A DNA stretch of 47,132 bases, taken from contig JBAZYX010000017.1 of assembly GCA_041659105.1 (NCBI GenBank), positions 1-47,132 of the forward strand, written 5' to 3'. Positions within the stretch are counted from its first letter, which is position 1, and each line of letters opens with the position of its first letter. The DNA comes from CAIUKV01 sp041659105 (GTDB lineage: Bacteria; Actinomycetota; Acidimicrobiia; IMCC26256; PALSA-555). Shown here piece by piece: positions 1-8,357 of the stretch. The notes below the pieces were generated by a model that was given only the letters and a program-made list of their open reading frames with translations, did no database searches and was not told the DNA's origin. A program made the position numbers and the translations under genes.

Positions 1-126
1 GACCTCGTCCTCCACGCTGAGGTCGCCACCCACGCTGAAGTGGTGGAACGCCCGGGTCCGCCGGGTGGCCACCACGTCGAAGCGGGTCAGGTTTCCGCAC
101 CCGCGGCAGCGGTACCGAACGGTCAT
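1..126 (-). CDS. Partial small zinc-ribbon protein, N-terminus only
   Basis: An open frame begins at an ATG whose complement lies at 124-126 and runs off the left edge, so only 42 residues are visible. The start MTVRYRCRGCGN contains a CxxC pair (Cys7, Cys10), the first half of a zinc ribbon; the second pair would lie outside the window. The rest is Arg- and acid-rich. The gene is divergent from the exonuclease/GIY-YIG gene at 187. I do not know its function. It could be a small nucleic-acid-binding or accessory protein, but nothing visible decides this. Confidence 0.6.
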   Translation of the reverse strand, partial: MTVRYRCRGCGNLTRFDVVATRRTRAFHHFSVGGDLSVEDEV

Positions 127-174
127 GAGGTGGGCAGCATATCGAGCCTCCCCGCGCGGCGAACGTCTGTTCGA

Positions 175-180
175 TAACCT
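175..180 (+). promoter_or_regulatory. -10 box TAACCT, probable leaderless start
   Basis: TAACCT ends 6 nt before the ATG at 187, which would place transcription initiation at or next to the start codon. No convincing -35 is seen and there is no Shine-Dalgarno sequence. The same layout recurs at several other genes in this window. Confidence 0.5.
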
Positions 181-186
181 GGCGCC

Positions 187-1863
187 ATGCCCGAGTGGTT
201 CCCCCACCTCGATCCCGTGGGCCAGCGGACGTTCGAAGACCTCGGCACCCCGCTCCACGACGTGACCTTCGTGGTGGTCGACGTCGAGACCACCGGCGGC
301 TCGCCCGCCACCTGCGCGATCACCGAGATCGGGGCGGTGAAGTACCGCGGCGGCGAGTGCCTCGGCCGCTTCGAGACGCTGGTGAACCCGGGCGTGCCGA
401 TCCCGCCCACGATCACCTACCTCACCGGGATCACCGAGGCGATGGTGCTGCCCGCGCCCCGGATCGGCGACGTGCTCCCCCACTTCCTCGAGTTCCTCGG
501 CACGCCCGGGCCGGGCCGGGTCCTCGCCGGCCACAACGTGCGGTTCGACGTCGCGTTCCTCGACGCCGCGCTGGCCGCCCACGGATACGACCGCCTCCGC
601 CACACCCGCGTCGACACCGTCGCGCTCGCCCGGCGCCTCGTGCGCGACGAGGTCCCCAACCTCCGTCTCGGCACGTTGGCGCGGCACATGCGCACCACCG
701 TCGAGCCCAACCACCGCGCGTTCGCCGACGCACACGCCACGCTCGAGGTGCTCCACGCGCTGCTCGAGCGCGCGGGCACTCTCGGTGTCTTCGGCCTCGA
801 TGACCTCCTCGCGCTCCCCACCATGCGCGCGCACCCGTCGTCGGGGAAGCTCGCGCTCACGGCCCGGCTGCCCCGCACCCCGGGCGTGTACATCTTCCGC
901 GACCGCGGCGGCCGGGTGCTCTACGTCGGCAAGGCCACCAACGTGCGCGCCCGGGTGCGCAGCTACTTCAGCAGTGAGGACCGGCGGAAGGTGCCGCAGC
1001 TGCTACGCGAGGTCGAGGCCATCGATGTCATCCCCTGCCGCCACCCGCTCGAGGCCGCGGTCCGCGAGATCCGGCTGATCCACGAGCACGAGCCACGGTT
1101 CAACCGCCAGGCCAAGGCGTGGCGCTCGTACTCCTACCTCAAGCTGACCGACGAACGGTTTCCCCGGCTCGCGGTCGTCCGTGCACACAAGCCCGACGGC
1201 GCGCGCTACCTGGGCCCGTTCCGCTCCGCCCGCGCCGCGCAGGTCGTGCGCGAAGCGATCGAGAGCGCGGTGCCGCTGCGGCGGTGCACCCGTCGCATCG
1301 GACGCACCGCCGAGCTCGGCGGCGAGGCGTGCCTGCCCGCGGTGCTCGGCGCGTCGTCCTGCCCGTGCAGCGGCGCGACCGCGGCCGACGAGTACGCGCG
1401 CTTCGTCGAGCAGGTGACGCGCGGGCTCGACACCGAGCCCACCGCGCTGCTCGACCCCCTGGAGGCGCGGATGCACGCACTCGCACACGACGAGCGATTC
1501 GAGGAGGCGGCGCTCACCCGCGACCGCCTCGCCGCGCTCTCCCGCGCCCTGGAGCGCGAGCGCCTCGTGCGCGCCGCGCGCGTCGCGGGGCGCGTCACGG
1601 TGGAAGACGCGCACGGCACCGTCGAGATCGACGGCGGCCGCCTCGCGGGCGACCTGCTCACGCCCCCGGCCGGCGACCCGTCGGCCCCCGCGGGCAAGGA
1701 CGAGATCGACGAGCTGCTCGTGGTCGCGCGGTTCCTCTTCGGCACGCCGCGTGGCCCCCGGCTCGTGCACCGGGCCGACGGACTGCTCGCGTCCACCCTG
1801 CCCGCACTCCCCCGCTACGCCCCGGCCCGCACCGCCGCCGACACCGTGCGTCCCGCCCGCTGA
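187..1863 (+). CDS. DEDD 3'-5' exonuclease / GIY-YIG (UvrC-like) fusion nuclease
   Basis: The protein has 558 residues. An N-terminal DnaQ/PolIII-epsilon-like exonuclease carries Exo I (VVVDVETTGG, Asp32 and Glu34), Exo II (AGHNVRFDVAFLD) and Exo III (HRAFADAHATLEVL). A GIY-YIG domain follows at about 233-262 (PGVYIFRDRGG then LYVGKATNVRARV), and a UVR-like helical stretch near 430-460 (LEARMHALAHDERFEEAALTR). This exonuclease-UvrC N-half fusion is a known actinobacterial family, presumed to act in DNA repair in the cytoplasm. The C-terminal helix-hairpin-helix and endonuclease half of true UvrC is absent. The ATG at 187 fits the domain start and the -10 box just upstream. It converges on 1867-2364 with a 3-nt gap. 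Confidence 0.9.
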   Translation: MPEWFPHLDPVGQRTFEDLGTPLHDVTFVVVDVETTGGSPATCAITEIGAVKYRGGECLGRFETLVNPGVPIPPTITYLTGITEAMVLPAPRIGDVLPHFLEFLGTPGPGRVLAGHNVRFDVAFLDAALAAHGYDRLRHTRVDTVALARRLVRDEVPNLRLGTLARHMRTTVEPNHRAFADAHATLEVLHALLERAGTLGVFGLDDLLALPTMRAHPSSGKLALTARLPRTPGVYIFRDRGGRVLYVGKATNVRARVRSYFSSEDRRKVPQLLREVEAIDVIPCRHPLEAAVREIRLIHEHEPRFNRQAKAWRSYSYLKLTDERFPRLAVVRAHKPDGARYLGPFRSARAAQVVREAIESAVPLRRCTRRIGRTAELGGEACLPAVLGASSCPCSGATAADEYARFVEQVTRGLDTEPTALLDPLEARMHALAHDERFEEAALTRDRLAALSRALERERLVRAARVAGRVTVEDAHGTVEIDGGRLAGDLLTPPAGDPSAPAGKDEIDELLVVARFLFGTPRGPRLVHRADGLLASTLPALPRYAPARTAADTVRPAR

Positions 1864-1866
1864 GGC

Positions 1867-2364
1867 TCAGACGGAGGCAGGCGTGCCCTTGCGGGCGCGG
1901 CGACGGCGCAGCAGCCAGCCGCCGCCCTCCACGATCATCTGCACGAGGATCGCGGTGACGAGCGCCCACAGCAGCACGATCACCAGGAGCGGCACGTAGC
2001 GGCCGCTGTCACGCCCGATCACGATGTCGAGCAGCTTCTGGCTGTCGAGGTAGCCGGCCTTGCGGGCGGGGATCCCGACGAGGACCAGGCCCAGCGGCAC
2101 CGCGACGACCCAGGCCACCACCCGGAGCCAGATCGGGGGCTTGCGCGACGCGGGCTTCGGCGCGGCCTGCTCGCGGCGGGCCCGCCGGCTGGAGTCGGCC
2201 GGGGCCGGCGGCTCCTGCGGGGCGACCACGGGGGCGCGGCGGCTGGGCGCCGGCGCGGCGGCCGCCGGAGTCGCGGGCGCGGGCGCGGCACCGCCGGAGC
2301 GGCGCGGCGGGGGCGCGCCGGTCCCCGACGAGACCGGGCGGCGCGGGTCGCCGGTGCTGCTCAC
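1867..2364 (-). CDS. Small membrane protein with Pro/Ala-rich N-terminus
   Basis: I place the start at the GTG at 2364, which overlaps the trpD stop as GTGA and gives 165 residues. A longer in-frame extension through trpD is Arg-rich shadow sequence and was rejected. Residues 1-75 are low-complexity Pro/Ala/Arg-rich. Two hydrophobic helices follow: one around IWLRVVAWVVAVPLGLVLVG and one around YVPLLVIVLLWALVTAILVQ. The tail is basic (LLRRRRARKG), suggesting a cytoplasmic C-terminus. No family is recognised. The overlap suggests translational coupling to trpD, but no functional link to tryptophan synthesis is evident. Confidence 0.65.
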   Translation of the reverse strand: MSSTGDPRRPVSSGTGAPPPRRSGGAAPAPATPAAAAPAPSRRAPVVAPQEPPAPADSSRRARREQAAPKPASRKPPIWLRVVAWVVAVPLGLVLVGIPARKAGYLDSQKLLDIVIGRDSGRYVPLLVIVLLWALVTAILVQMIVEGGGWLLRRRRARKGTPASV

Positions 2365-3416
2365 CCGGCCTGCTCCCGTTCCCGCTCGCGCCGACTCACC
2401 GCGACGAAGCGCTCGAGCGCGGCGGCGGCCCGGCCGTCGTCGATGACCGCCTGGGCCAGGGCCACCCCGATCGCGAGGTCGTCGGCGAGGTCGGCGACCA
2501 TCAGCGCGGCCGCGGCGTTGAGCACCACGATGTCGCGGGCCGCGCCGGGCGCGCCGCCCATCACGTCGTGCACGATCGCGGCGTTGGCCGCGGCATCGCC
2601 GCCCACGAGGTCGGCACGCTCGGCGCGAGGCAACCCGAGCTCGGAGGGGTCGACCACCCACCGGCGCACCTCACCGTCGCGCAGCTCGTAGACCGTGGAC
2701 GAGGCGGTGGTGGTGAGCTCGTCGAGCCCGTCGTGGCCGTAGAAGACGAGCACGTGGGCCTTGCCCAGCTGCGCGAGCGCACCGACGACGCGCTCGGCCA
2801 TGGCCGGATCCGACACCCCCACCGACTGACGACCGACGCCCGCGGGGTTGGCGAGCGGACCGAGGAAGTTGAACGTGGTGGGCACGCCGAGCTCGCGGCG
2901 CGGCCCGGCGGCGAACCGCAGCGCGGGGTGGAACCGCGGCGCGAAGCAGAAGCCGATGCCCACCTCCTCGATGCAGCGGGCCACGCCCTCGGGCGCGAGG
3001 TCGATGACCACGCCGAGCTCCTCGAGCACGTCGGCCGACCCGCACTGCGACGAGGCGGCCCGGTTGCCGTGCTTGGCCACCCGGGCCCCGGCGCCGGCCG
3101 CGACGAGCGCCGCCATCGTGGAGACGTTCACCGTGCCCGCCCGGTCGCCTCCGGTCCCGCAGGTGTCGATCACGGCGGCGGGATCGTGCACGGGCACGGG
3201 CTCGGCGAAGCGGACCATCGTGCGGACGAGCGCGGCCAGCTCCGCCGGGGTCTCCCCCTTCGCCCGCAGCGCGACGGCGAAGCCGGCGATCTGGGCGTCG
3301 GTGGCCTCGCCCCGCAGGATCGTGGCGAGCGCCGCCTCCGCCAGCTCGGCGGGCAGCTCCTCACGCCGGACCAGATGGGCCAGCGCGTCGGTGAACACCG
3401 TGGTCGATTCGCTCAT
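2361..3416 (-). CDS. trpD: Anthranilate phosphoribosyltransferase TrpD
   Basis: This 351-residue protein has the normal TrpD length. It transfers the phosphoribosyl group of PRPP to anthranilate, the second step of tryptophan synthesis, in the cytoplasm. Visible signatures are the PRPP-binding loop DTCGTGGDRAGTVNVST, the anthranilate-site stretch KHGNRAASSQCGSADVLEELG, NFLGPLANPAG, and the DELTTT metal-binding region. The start is ATG at 3416. No other trp gene is nearby. Upstream on the same strand, 25 nt away, is an acyl-CoA dehydrogenase, and downstream is an overlapping membrane-protein gene, so the gene sits in a mixed transcription unit. Confidence 0.95.
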   Translation of the reverse strand: MSESTTVFTDALAHLVRREELPAELAEAALATILRGEATDAQIAGFAVALRAKGETPAELAALVRTMVRFAEPVPVHDPAAVIDTCGTGGDRAGTVNVSTMAALVAAGAGARVAKHGNRAASSQCGSADVLEELGVVIDLAPEGVARCIEEVGIGFCFAPRFHPALRFAAGPRRELGVPTTFNFLGPLANPAGVGRQSVGVSDPAMAERVVGALAQLGKAHVLVFYGHDGLDELTTTASSTVYELRDGEVRRWVVDPSELGLPRAERADLVGGDAAANAAIVHDVMGGAPGAARDIVVLNAAAALMVADLADDLAIGVALAQAVIDDGRAAAALERFVAVSRREREREQAG

Positions 3417-3441
3417 CGTCGCGGTCGTCCCGTCCGGCCCG

Positions 3442-4608
3442 TCAGTCCCACCACAGGTCGCCCCGCAGGACCCCGCCGGCGATGAGGCCGAGCTGGATCT
3501 GCGACGTGCCCTCGACGATGGTGAGCTGCTTGGCGTCGCGGTAGTACAGCTCCGTCATGTGGTCCTTCATATACCCGGCGGCCCCGAGCATCTGCATCGC
3601 CTCGTTGGAGACCTTCACCGCGAGCTCGGTCGCGTAGTACTTCGCCATCGACAGGAACGGCACGTGCTCGCGGGTGAACTCCCCGCGGTCGGCCATCCAC
3701 GCGGCCCGGTACGTGAGCAGCCGGGCGGCCTCGATCTCGGCGGCCAGCTCCGCGATCTTCCACTGGATGCCCTGGAAGTCGGCAATGGTCCGGTCGAACG
3801 CGGCGCGCTGCTTGACGTAGTCGACCGCGTACATCAACGCGCCCTCCGCGAGCCCGACCCCCCGTGCCGCGACGATCGGCCGCATCGCATTGAGCCCGAG
3901 CATCGCGAGCCGGAAGCCGCCCACCTGGCCGACGACGTTCTCCGCCGGCACGCGCACGCCGTCGAGCAGCAGCTCGCCGGTGTCGACGCCCTTGACGCCC
4001 ATCTTGCGGTCGACCGAGCCGACCGACACGCCGGGTCTCGATCGCTCGACGATGAAGCAGGTGATGCTGTCGTGGGCCCGCGAGTCGGGCGCCCCGGTCT
4101 TGGCGAACACGCAGTACCAGTCGGCCTGGAGCACGCCCGACATCCAGCACTTGCTCCCGGTGATCACCCAGTCGTCGCCATCGGGCACGGCCCGGGTGCG
4201 CATGCCCATGACGTCGCTGCCGGCCTGCGGCTCGGAGAGCCCGAAGGCGGCGCGCTGGGCCCCCGTGGCCACCGGAGTGACGAACCGGCGCTGTTGCTCC
4301 TCGGTGCCGGCGATGAGGAGCGGTCCCGTGGGCAGGCGGGTGAGGAGGAGCATCAGGGACGCGGCGTTCGAGTACTTCGCCACCTCCTCGATGGCGAGGG
4401 TGAGCCCGAAGATCCCGGCGCCGGAGCCGCCCAGGTGCTCGGGGACGCAGAGCCCGGTCAGGCCGGCGTCGACGAAGAGGTCGAAGATGTCCTGGGGGTA
4501 CTCGTCGGTGTCGTCGATCTCGCGGGCGCGCGGCGCGATCCGGTCACGGGCGAGCCGGCGCACGGTCGCCTGGAGCTCGGCGAGCTCGGGGGCAAGCTGG
4601 AAATCCAC
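3442..4608 (-). CDS. Acyl-CoA dehydrogenase
   Basis: The protein has 388 residues and begins with GTG at 4608 (VDFQLAPELAEL). It has the classic FAD-dependent acyl-CoA dehydrogenase fold: an N-terminal helical domain, AAFGLSEPQAGSDVMGM for FAD and substrate binding, a central beta domain, and the C-terminal helical domain ending VEGTSQIQLGLIAGGVLRG. The Glu of VEGTSQIQ is at the position of the catalytic base in medium-chain-type enzymes. It oxidises acyl-CoA to trans-2-enoyl-CoA and passes electrons to ETF. It is followed by trpD after 25 nt. A -10-like TAGACT (complement at 4618-4623) lies 9 nt before the start. The substrate is not deducible. Confidence 0.92.
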   Translation of the reverse strand: MDFQLAPELAELQATVRRLARDRIAPRAREIDDTDEYPQDIFDLFVDAGLTGLCVPEHLGGSGAGIFGLTLAIEEVAKYSNAASLMLLLTRLPTGPLLIAGTEEQQRRFVTPVATGAQRAAFGLSEPQAGSDVMGMRTRAVPDGDDWVITGSKCWMSGVLQADWYCVFAKTGAPDSRAHDSITCFIVERSRPGVSVGSVDRKMGVKGVDTGELLLDGVRVPAENVVGQVGGFRLAMLGLNAMRPIVAARGVGLAEGALMYAVDYVKQRAAFDRTIADFQGIQWKIAELAAEIEAARLLTYRAAWMADRGEFTREHVPFLSMAKYYATELAVKVSNEAMQMLGAAGYMKDHMTELYYRDAKQLTIVEGTSQIQLGLIAGGVLRGDLWWD

Positions 4609-4684
4609 GAGCGGCGAAGTCTACGGCCACGTCGCGGCCCGAACCGGAGCGGCCCGGGGTGGCGCCCTCCGGGGGCGGGGAGGA

Positions 4685-4933
4685 TCAGGCCGAGCGCCGC
4701 CGCTGGCGGATCAGACGGCGGCGCTCCCGGGCGGTGAGACCGCCCCAGACGCCGTCCTTCTCCCGGGCCGTGACGGCGTACTCGAGGCACGCCTCCCGGA
4801 CCGGGCACAGCTCGCAGATGGCCTTCGCCTCGTCGCCGTCGTCTTCGTTGACCGGGTGGAAGATCACCGGGTCGACGCCGCGACAGCGTGCGAGGGAGCG
4901 CCAGGTTCCAGAGGTCGTGAGGGTGGGAAACAC
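4685..4933 (-). CDS. WhiB-family iron-sulfur transcription factor
   Basis: An 82-residue protein starting with GTG at 4933. Four cysteines at 17, 40, 43 and 49 (ARCRG, then ICELCPVREAC) form the WhiB [4Fe-4S] site. The GVWGGLTARERR turn and the basic C-terminal tail RRRLIRQRRRSA match the sigma-factor and DNA-binding part of the family. Such proteins are confined to Actinobacteria and their phages and regulate development, redox response or division. It resembles WhiB1/WhmE-type short members, but I cannot assign a paralogue. It is divergent from the antiporter gene at 5092, with about 158 nt between them. Confidence 0.93.
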   Translation of the reverse strand: MFPTLTTSGTWRSLARCRGVDPVIFHPVNEDDGDEAKAICELCPVREACLEYAVTAREKDGVWGGLTARERRRLIRQRRRSA

Positions 4934-5079
4934 GGCCGGATCACCGCCTTGGTCACCGCTGTGCCCCGGGGGGAGGGCAGTTGCGTCAACGGTGAATGAT
5001 CGGACCGTATTCCGGTTGACCTGAGTCCCGTCGCGGGTTTCCGGCCGATTCCGAGCGATTCCCGGGCGTTCGCCGACCG

Positions 5080-5085
5080 TAGGAT
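5080..5085 (+). promoter_or_regulatory. -10 box TAGGAT, probable leaderless start
   Basis: TAGGAT ends 6 nt before the GTG at 5092, placing the likely transcript start on the start codon. No clear -35 or Shine-Dalgarno is present. Confidence 0.55.
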
Positions 5086-5091
5086 CGTCCG

Positions 5092-6423
5092 GTGACCGAC
5101 CCGGTGGAGACCCCGACCCACGGGGGGCACGGGAATCCGGTCCATCCGGGCCGGCTCCTGGCGCTCATGGGCGCCGCGGTCGCCGTGACCCTGCCCGGGC
5201 TCGTGTGCCGGCTGGGCGGGCTCCATCCCACCGACTGGGTGGGTGTCCTCCTGTACGGCCTGGCCATCGTGGGCGCGGCCTTCGTGCTCGCCTGGGCGGC
5301 CGAGGCGCTCCAGCTCGACGTGTCCGCCGGCCTCGCCCTCGCCGTCCTGGCGCTCATCGCCGTGCTCCCCGAGTACATGGTCGACTTCACCTTCGCGGCC
5401 AAGGCCGGGGAGAACCCCGAGAAGTACGCGCCCCTCGCCCTGGCCAACATGACCGGGAGCAACCGGCTCCTGATCGGCGTGGGCTGGTCGGCGGTCGTGC
5501 TCATCGCAGCGTGGCGGCTCACCCGGATCCGGCGCCGGGAGAACTACGAGGGCCCGATCGACACCGAGGTCCACCTGGACCGGTCCCACGCGATCGAGAT
5601 CGCCTTCCTCGCCATCGCCACGCTCTACTCGCTGACGCTCCCCCTGAAGCACAACCTGACGCTCTTCGACGCCGGGGTGCTCATCCTCCTCTTCGTCCTC
5701 TACGGCATCCGGATCAGCCGGTCCCCGGCCGAGGAGCCCCACCTCGTGGGTCCGGCCCGGCTGCTCGGCGACCTTCCCGACGCCCGCCGTCGCGTCGTCG
5801 TGGGCGCGATGCTCGCCTACGCCGCCGCCGTCATCGTGGCGTGTGCGGAGCCGTTCGCGGAGTCGCTCGTGCACACCGGCGAGAAGTTCGGGGTCAGCAC
5901 CTTCCTCCTGGTGCAGTGGCTGGCCCCCCTCGCCTCGGAGGCCCCCGAGCTCCTGGTCGCGTGCCTCTTCGCGTGGCGACTCAACACCAACGGCGGTCTC
6001 GGCACCCTGGTGTCGTCGAAGGTCAACCAGTGGACGCTGCTGGTCGGCTCCCTGCCCATCGTGTTCGTGGCGTTCGGCGGGGCGACGCGGGGCCTGCCCC
6101 TCGACTCGCTCCAGCGCGAGGAGCTGTTCCTCACCGCGGCCCAGTCGGCGTTCGCGGTGGCCATCCTGGCCAACCGCAGCATCAGCGTGAAGGAAGCCCT
6201 CGGCCTCTTCGGCCTGTTCATCTCGCAGTTCGTGCTCGGCGCCGCGCTCCCCGAGCACGCACGCGAGTGGGAGCGGATCGGGATCGGGATCGTGTATCTG
6301 GTCCTGGCCACCGCGATCGTCGTGCGGGACATCGGGCCCGGCCACCGACTGCTCCGCGACGGATTCCGGACGCCCGCCGACGAGCTGATCCACGAGGCCG
6401 ACGCGCCGTCGCGCGAGCACTGA
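5092..6423 (+). CDS. Sodium/calcium exchanger (CaCA) family membrane antiporter
   Basis: This 443-residue integral membrane protein has about 10-11 hydrophobic segments in two halves. Each half carries an alpha-repeat-like motif: the first around ALIAVLPEYMVDF and LANMTGSNRLLIGVGWS, the second around LAPLASEAPELLVACLF and TLVSSKVNQWTLLVGSLP. The acidic residues in LPEY and SEAPEL correspond to the cation-coordinating glutamates of Ca2+/cation antiporters. It probably exchanges Ca2+ or another cation for Na+ or H+ across the cell membrane. The start is GTG at 5092, supported by the -10 box 6 nt upstream. A small membrane protein gene follows 19 nt downstream. Confidence 0.85.
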   Translation: MTDPVETPTHGGHGNPVHPGRLLALMGAAVAVTLPGLVCRLGGLHPTDWVGVLLYGLAIVGAAFVLAWAAEALQLDVSAGLALAVLALIAVLPEYMVDFTFAAKAGENPEKYAPLALANMTGSNRLLIGVGWSAVVLIAAWRLTRIRRRENYEGPIDTEVHLDRSHAIEIAFLAIATLYSLTLPLKHNLTLFDAGVLILLFVLYGIRISRSPAEEPHLVGPARLLGDLPDARRRVVVGAMLAYAAAVIVACAEPFAESLVHTGEKFGVSTFLLVQWLAPLASEAPELLVACLFAWRLNTNGGLGTLVSSKVNQWTLLVGSLPIVFVAFGGATRGLPLDSLQREELFLTAAQSAFAVAILANRSISVKEALGLFGLFISQFVLGAALPEHAREWERIGIGIVYLVLATAIVVRDIGPGHRLLRDGFRTPADELIHEADAPSREH

Positions 6424-6442
6424 GCGGTCCGGACGGGCCACC

Positions 6443-6973
6443 ATGGAGCCGATGGAGCCGATCGAACCCACCGAACCGACCGACCCGGGCGCCGAGCCCG
6501 GCACCCGGCGCGGCGCGACGGTCGACTGGTCGTCGGTGCTGTGGGGCGCGGGCGTCGGCCTGGTGCTCATCGTCGTCGTGGCCACGGTGCGGGTGGGGCT
6601 CGACCGCAGCATCGAGGACTTCGACGAGTCGGGCTGGGTGCTGGGGCTGTTCGGCCTGATCCTCGGCGCGTACTTCGTGGCCGGCTGGGTAGCACAGCAG
6701 CGCGCCGCGGCGGCCGGGACGGGCGCCTCGCCGCTCACGCACGGCGCGCTGGCGGGCCTCGGGGCGTTCGTCCTGTGGATCCCGGTGCGGATCGGCATCT
6801 GGCTCGCGCGCGACGAGGAGCGCGGCCTGCTGCGCGGGTCCGATGCCGCACTGCGCCCCGGTCAGCTCTTCGGCGGGATCGTGATCGCCGCAGGGGTGGG
6901 GATGCTCGGCGGCTTCGTGGCCGGCCGGGTCGCGACCCGGGTTCGAGCGCGGAGCACGCCCGAGCCTTCATGA
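6443..6973 (+). CDS. Small four-helix membrane protein of unknown function
   Basis: A 176-residue protein begins with an acidic Pro-rich stretch (MEPMEPIEPTEPTDPG). Four predicted membrane helices follow at roughly 31-54, 62-84, 103-122 and 140-162, and the end is basic (RVATRVRARST). The third helix holds an unusual Arg (WIPVRIGIWLARDEER), and a cytoplasm-like loop DEERGLLRGSD follows. The family is unrecognised. It lies 19 nt after the antiporter on the same strand, so co-transcription is likely. It converges on the GNAT gene with a 68-nt gap that shows no obvious terminator. Confidence 0.75.
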   Translation: MEPMEPIEPTEPTDPGAEPGTRRGATVDWSSVLWGAGVGLVLIVVVATVRVGLDRSIEDFDESGWVLGLFGLILGAYFVAGWVAQQRAAAAGTGASPLTHGALAGLGAFVLWIPVRIGIWLARDEERGLLRGSDAALRPGQLFGGIVIAAGVGMLGGFVAGRVATRVRARSTPEPS

Positions 6974-7041
6974 GCGCGTGCGCCGCCCCGCGGCCGAAGC
7001 CGACCCGGCGCACGTTCGTGCGGACCCTGAGCCGGCGAGCC

Positions 7042-7536
7042 TCAGTCGAGCGGGAGCTCCCAGCGCCACATCGCTCCGAGCTCGTCGTCGGGGACGACGC
7101 CGATCAGCACGAACCCACTCCGGGCGAGCAACCGCGTGGACGCGTTCTCCTCGGACAGGGTGTGCGCGCTGACCACCGCGACCCCCGCGTCGCGCGCCCG
7201 TCCCACGAGCTGGTGCACCACGTCGGTCGCGTGCCCACGCCGCTGATGGGCGGGGGCCACGCTGTACCCGATCTCGACCTCCCCCTCGACCGGCGGGCCC
7301 TTGAAGCCGCCGAACCCGACGACGGTGCCGGTGGAGTCATCGACGAAGAGGTGGCTGTACCACTCGGGTGGGGTGCCGTTGGCGAGTGCGTCGCGCATCA
7401 CGGGCAGCACGTCGGGGAAGTCGAGGTAGCCCGGGGCGACCAGCCACCCGAACCGCTCGGTGAACACCGCGTCGCCCGCGAGGAGCGCGTCGGCCATCGC
7501 GGTGGTCACCGGGACCAACCGGGTGGACGCGCGCAC
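7042..7536 (-). CDS. GNAT-family N-acetyltransferase
   Basis: The protein has 164 residues from a GTG at 7536. It shows the GNAT core: a beta bulge (GEVEIGYSVAPAHQRRGHAT, with the acetyl-CoA pyrophosphate-binding loop Q-R-R-G-H-A) followed by DVVHQLVGRA and the SEENASTRLLARSGF segment typical of RimJ/RimL-like ribosomal or small-molecule acetyltransferases. The substrate is unknown. Sequence upstream of the start contains cggagg at about 10 nt, a plausible ribosome-binding site. A crotonase gene lies upstream on the same strand with a 29-nt gap, so the two may share a transcript. Confidence 0.85.
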   Translation of the reverse strand: MRASTRLVPVTTAMADALLAGDAVFTERFGWLVAPGYLDFPDVLPVMRDALANGTPPEWYSHLFVDDSTGTVVGFGGFKGPPVEGEVEIGYSVAPAHQRRGHATDVVHQLVGRARDAGVAVVSAHTLSEENASTRLLARSGFVLIGVVPDDELGAMWRWELPLD

Positions 7537-7565
7537 CGACTCGAACCTCCGGGTGACGACGACGA

Positions 7566-8273
7566 TCAGCCGGAAAGGCCCCAGGCCGCGGGGCCGGCGT
7601 CGATCGCGGCTCGGATCGCGGCCAGGGACGCCGCGCGCGTGCGCAGCTTCGTCTTGGTGTGCACGCGGGCGTCGAACGCGCCGAGCTGCGCCGCCATCCC
7701 CTCCGCGATGTCCATCACGTCGCTGCGCTTCGCGGCGACGTCGAGGAACCCGGCGGCGACGGCCTCCTCGGGGTCGAACATCTCGGCGTTGATCACCGCG
7801 CGGTTGAAGGCGGCCGGCGTGAGCCGCTGACGACAGATCTCGATGCCGAAGTCGGGCATCGGGATCCCGATCGCCACCTCGTTGGCACCGATGCGGTAGT
7901 CGCCGGAGGTGCCGACGCGGTAGTCGCCCGAGAGCAGCAGGAACACGCCCATCGCGATCGCGTGGCCCGTGCAGGCGATCACCACCGGGACCGGGAGCGA
8001 GAGCAGCCGGTACGAGAGCTCGAACCCGGCCCGGACCATCGCCTGCGCGTCGGCGTCACCGCGGCGGATGACCTTCAGGTCGAAGCCCGCCGAGAGGATC
8101 CCCTCGCGACCGGCGAGGAGGACCGGGAGGCCACGCTCCACGGCGGCGTCGACGGCGTCGTCGATCGCCGCGAACATCTCGCGGGACAGGACGTTCACCT
8201 TGCCGTCGTCGAGGGTCACGACAGTGAACGCATGCTCGTTCCGGATCTCCAGCAGGTCGGCCACGAGCCGCAT
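7566..8273 (-). CDS. Enoyl-CoA hydratase/isomerase (crotonase) family protein
   Basis: From the ATG at 8273 the product has 235 residues (MRLVADLLEIRNEHAF). An in-frame GTG at 8309 would add 12 residues of poor character. Oxyanion-hole regions are visible: AGREGILSAGFDLKVI and ACTGHAIAMGVFLLLSG. The Glu of the second catalytic position is kept (ANEVAIGIPMP), but the first catalytic Glu of classical hydratases is not evident (GHAIAMGVFLL in place of a GG-CE-type motif). The protein may therefore be an isomerase or another crotonase-fold enzyme rather than a hydratase. It is divergent from the GGDEF-EAL gene. Confidence 0.85.
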   Translation of the reverse strand: MRLVADLLEIRNEHAFTVVTLDDGKVNVLSREMFAAIDDAVDAAVERGLPVLLAGREGILSAGFDLKVIRRGDADAQAMVRAGFELSYRLLSLPVPVVIACTGHAIAMGVFLLLSGDYRVGTSGDYRIGANEVAIGIPMPDFGIEICRQRLTPAAFNRAVINAEMFDPEEAVAAGFLDVAAKRSDVMDIAEGMAAQLGAFDARVHTKTKLRTRAASLAAIRAAIDAGPAAWGLSG

Positions 8274-8357
8274 TGTGCCCCAGAACCCGACCGCTCGGCC
8301 CACCCGCACGAGAGCAGCAACACGACAGGTCGGTCGGCCCTACAGCGGGATTCCCGG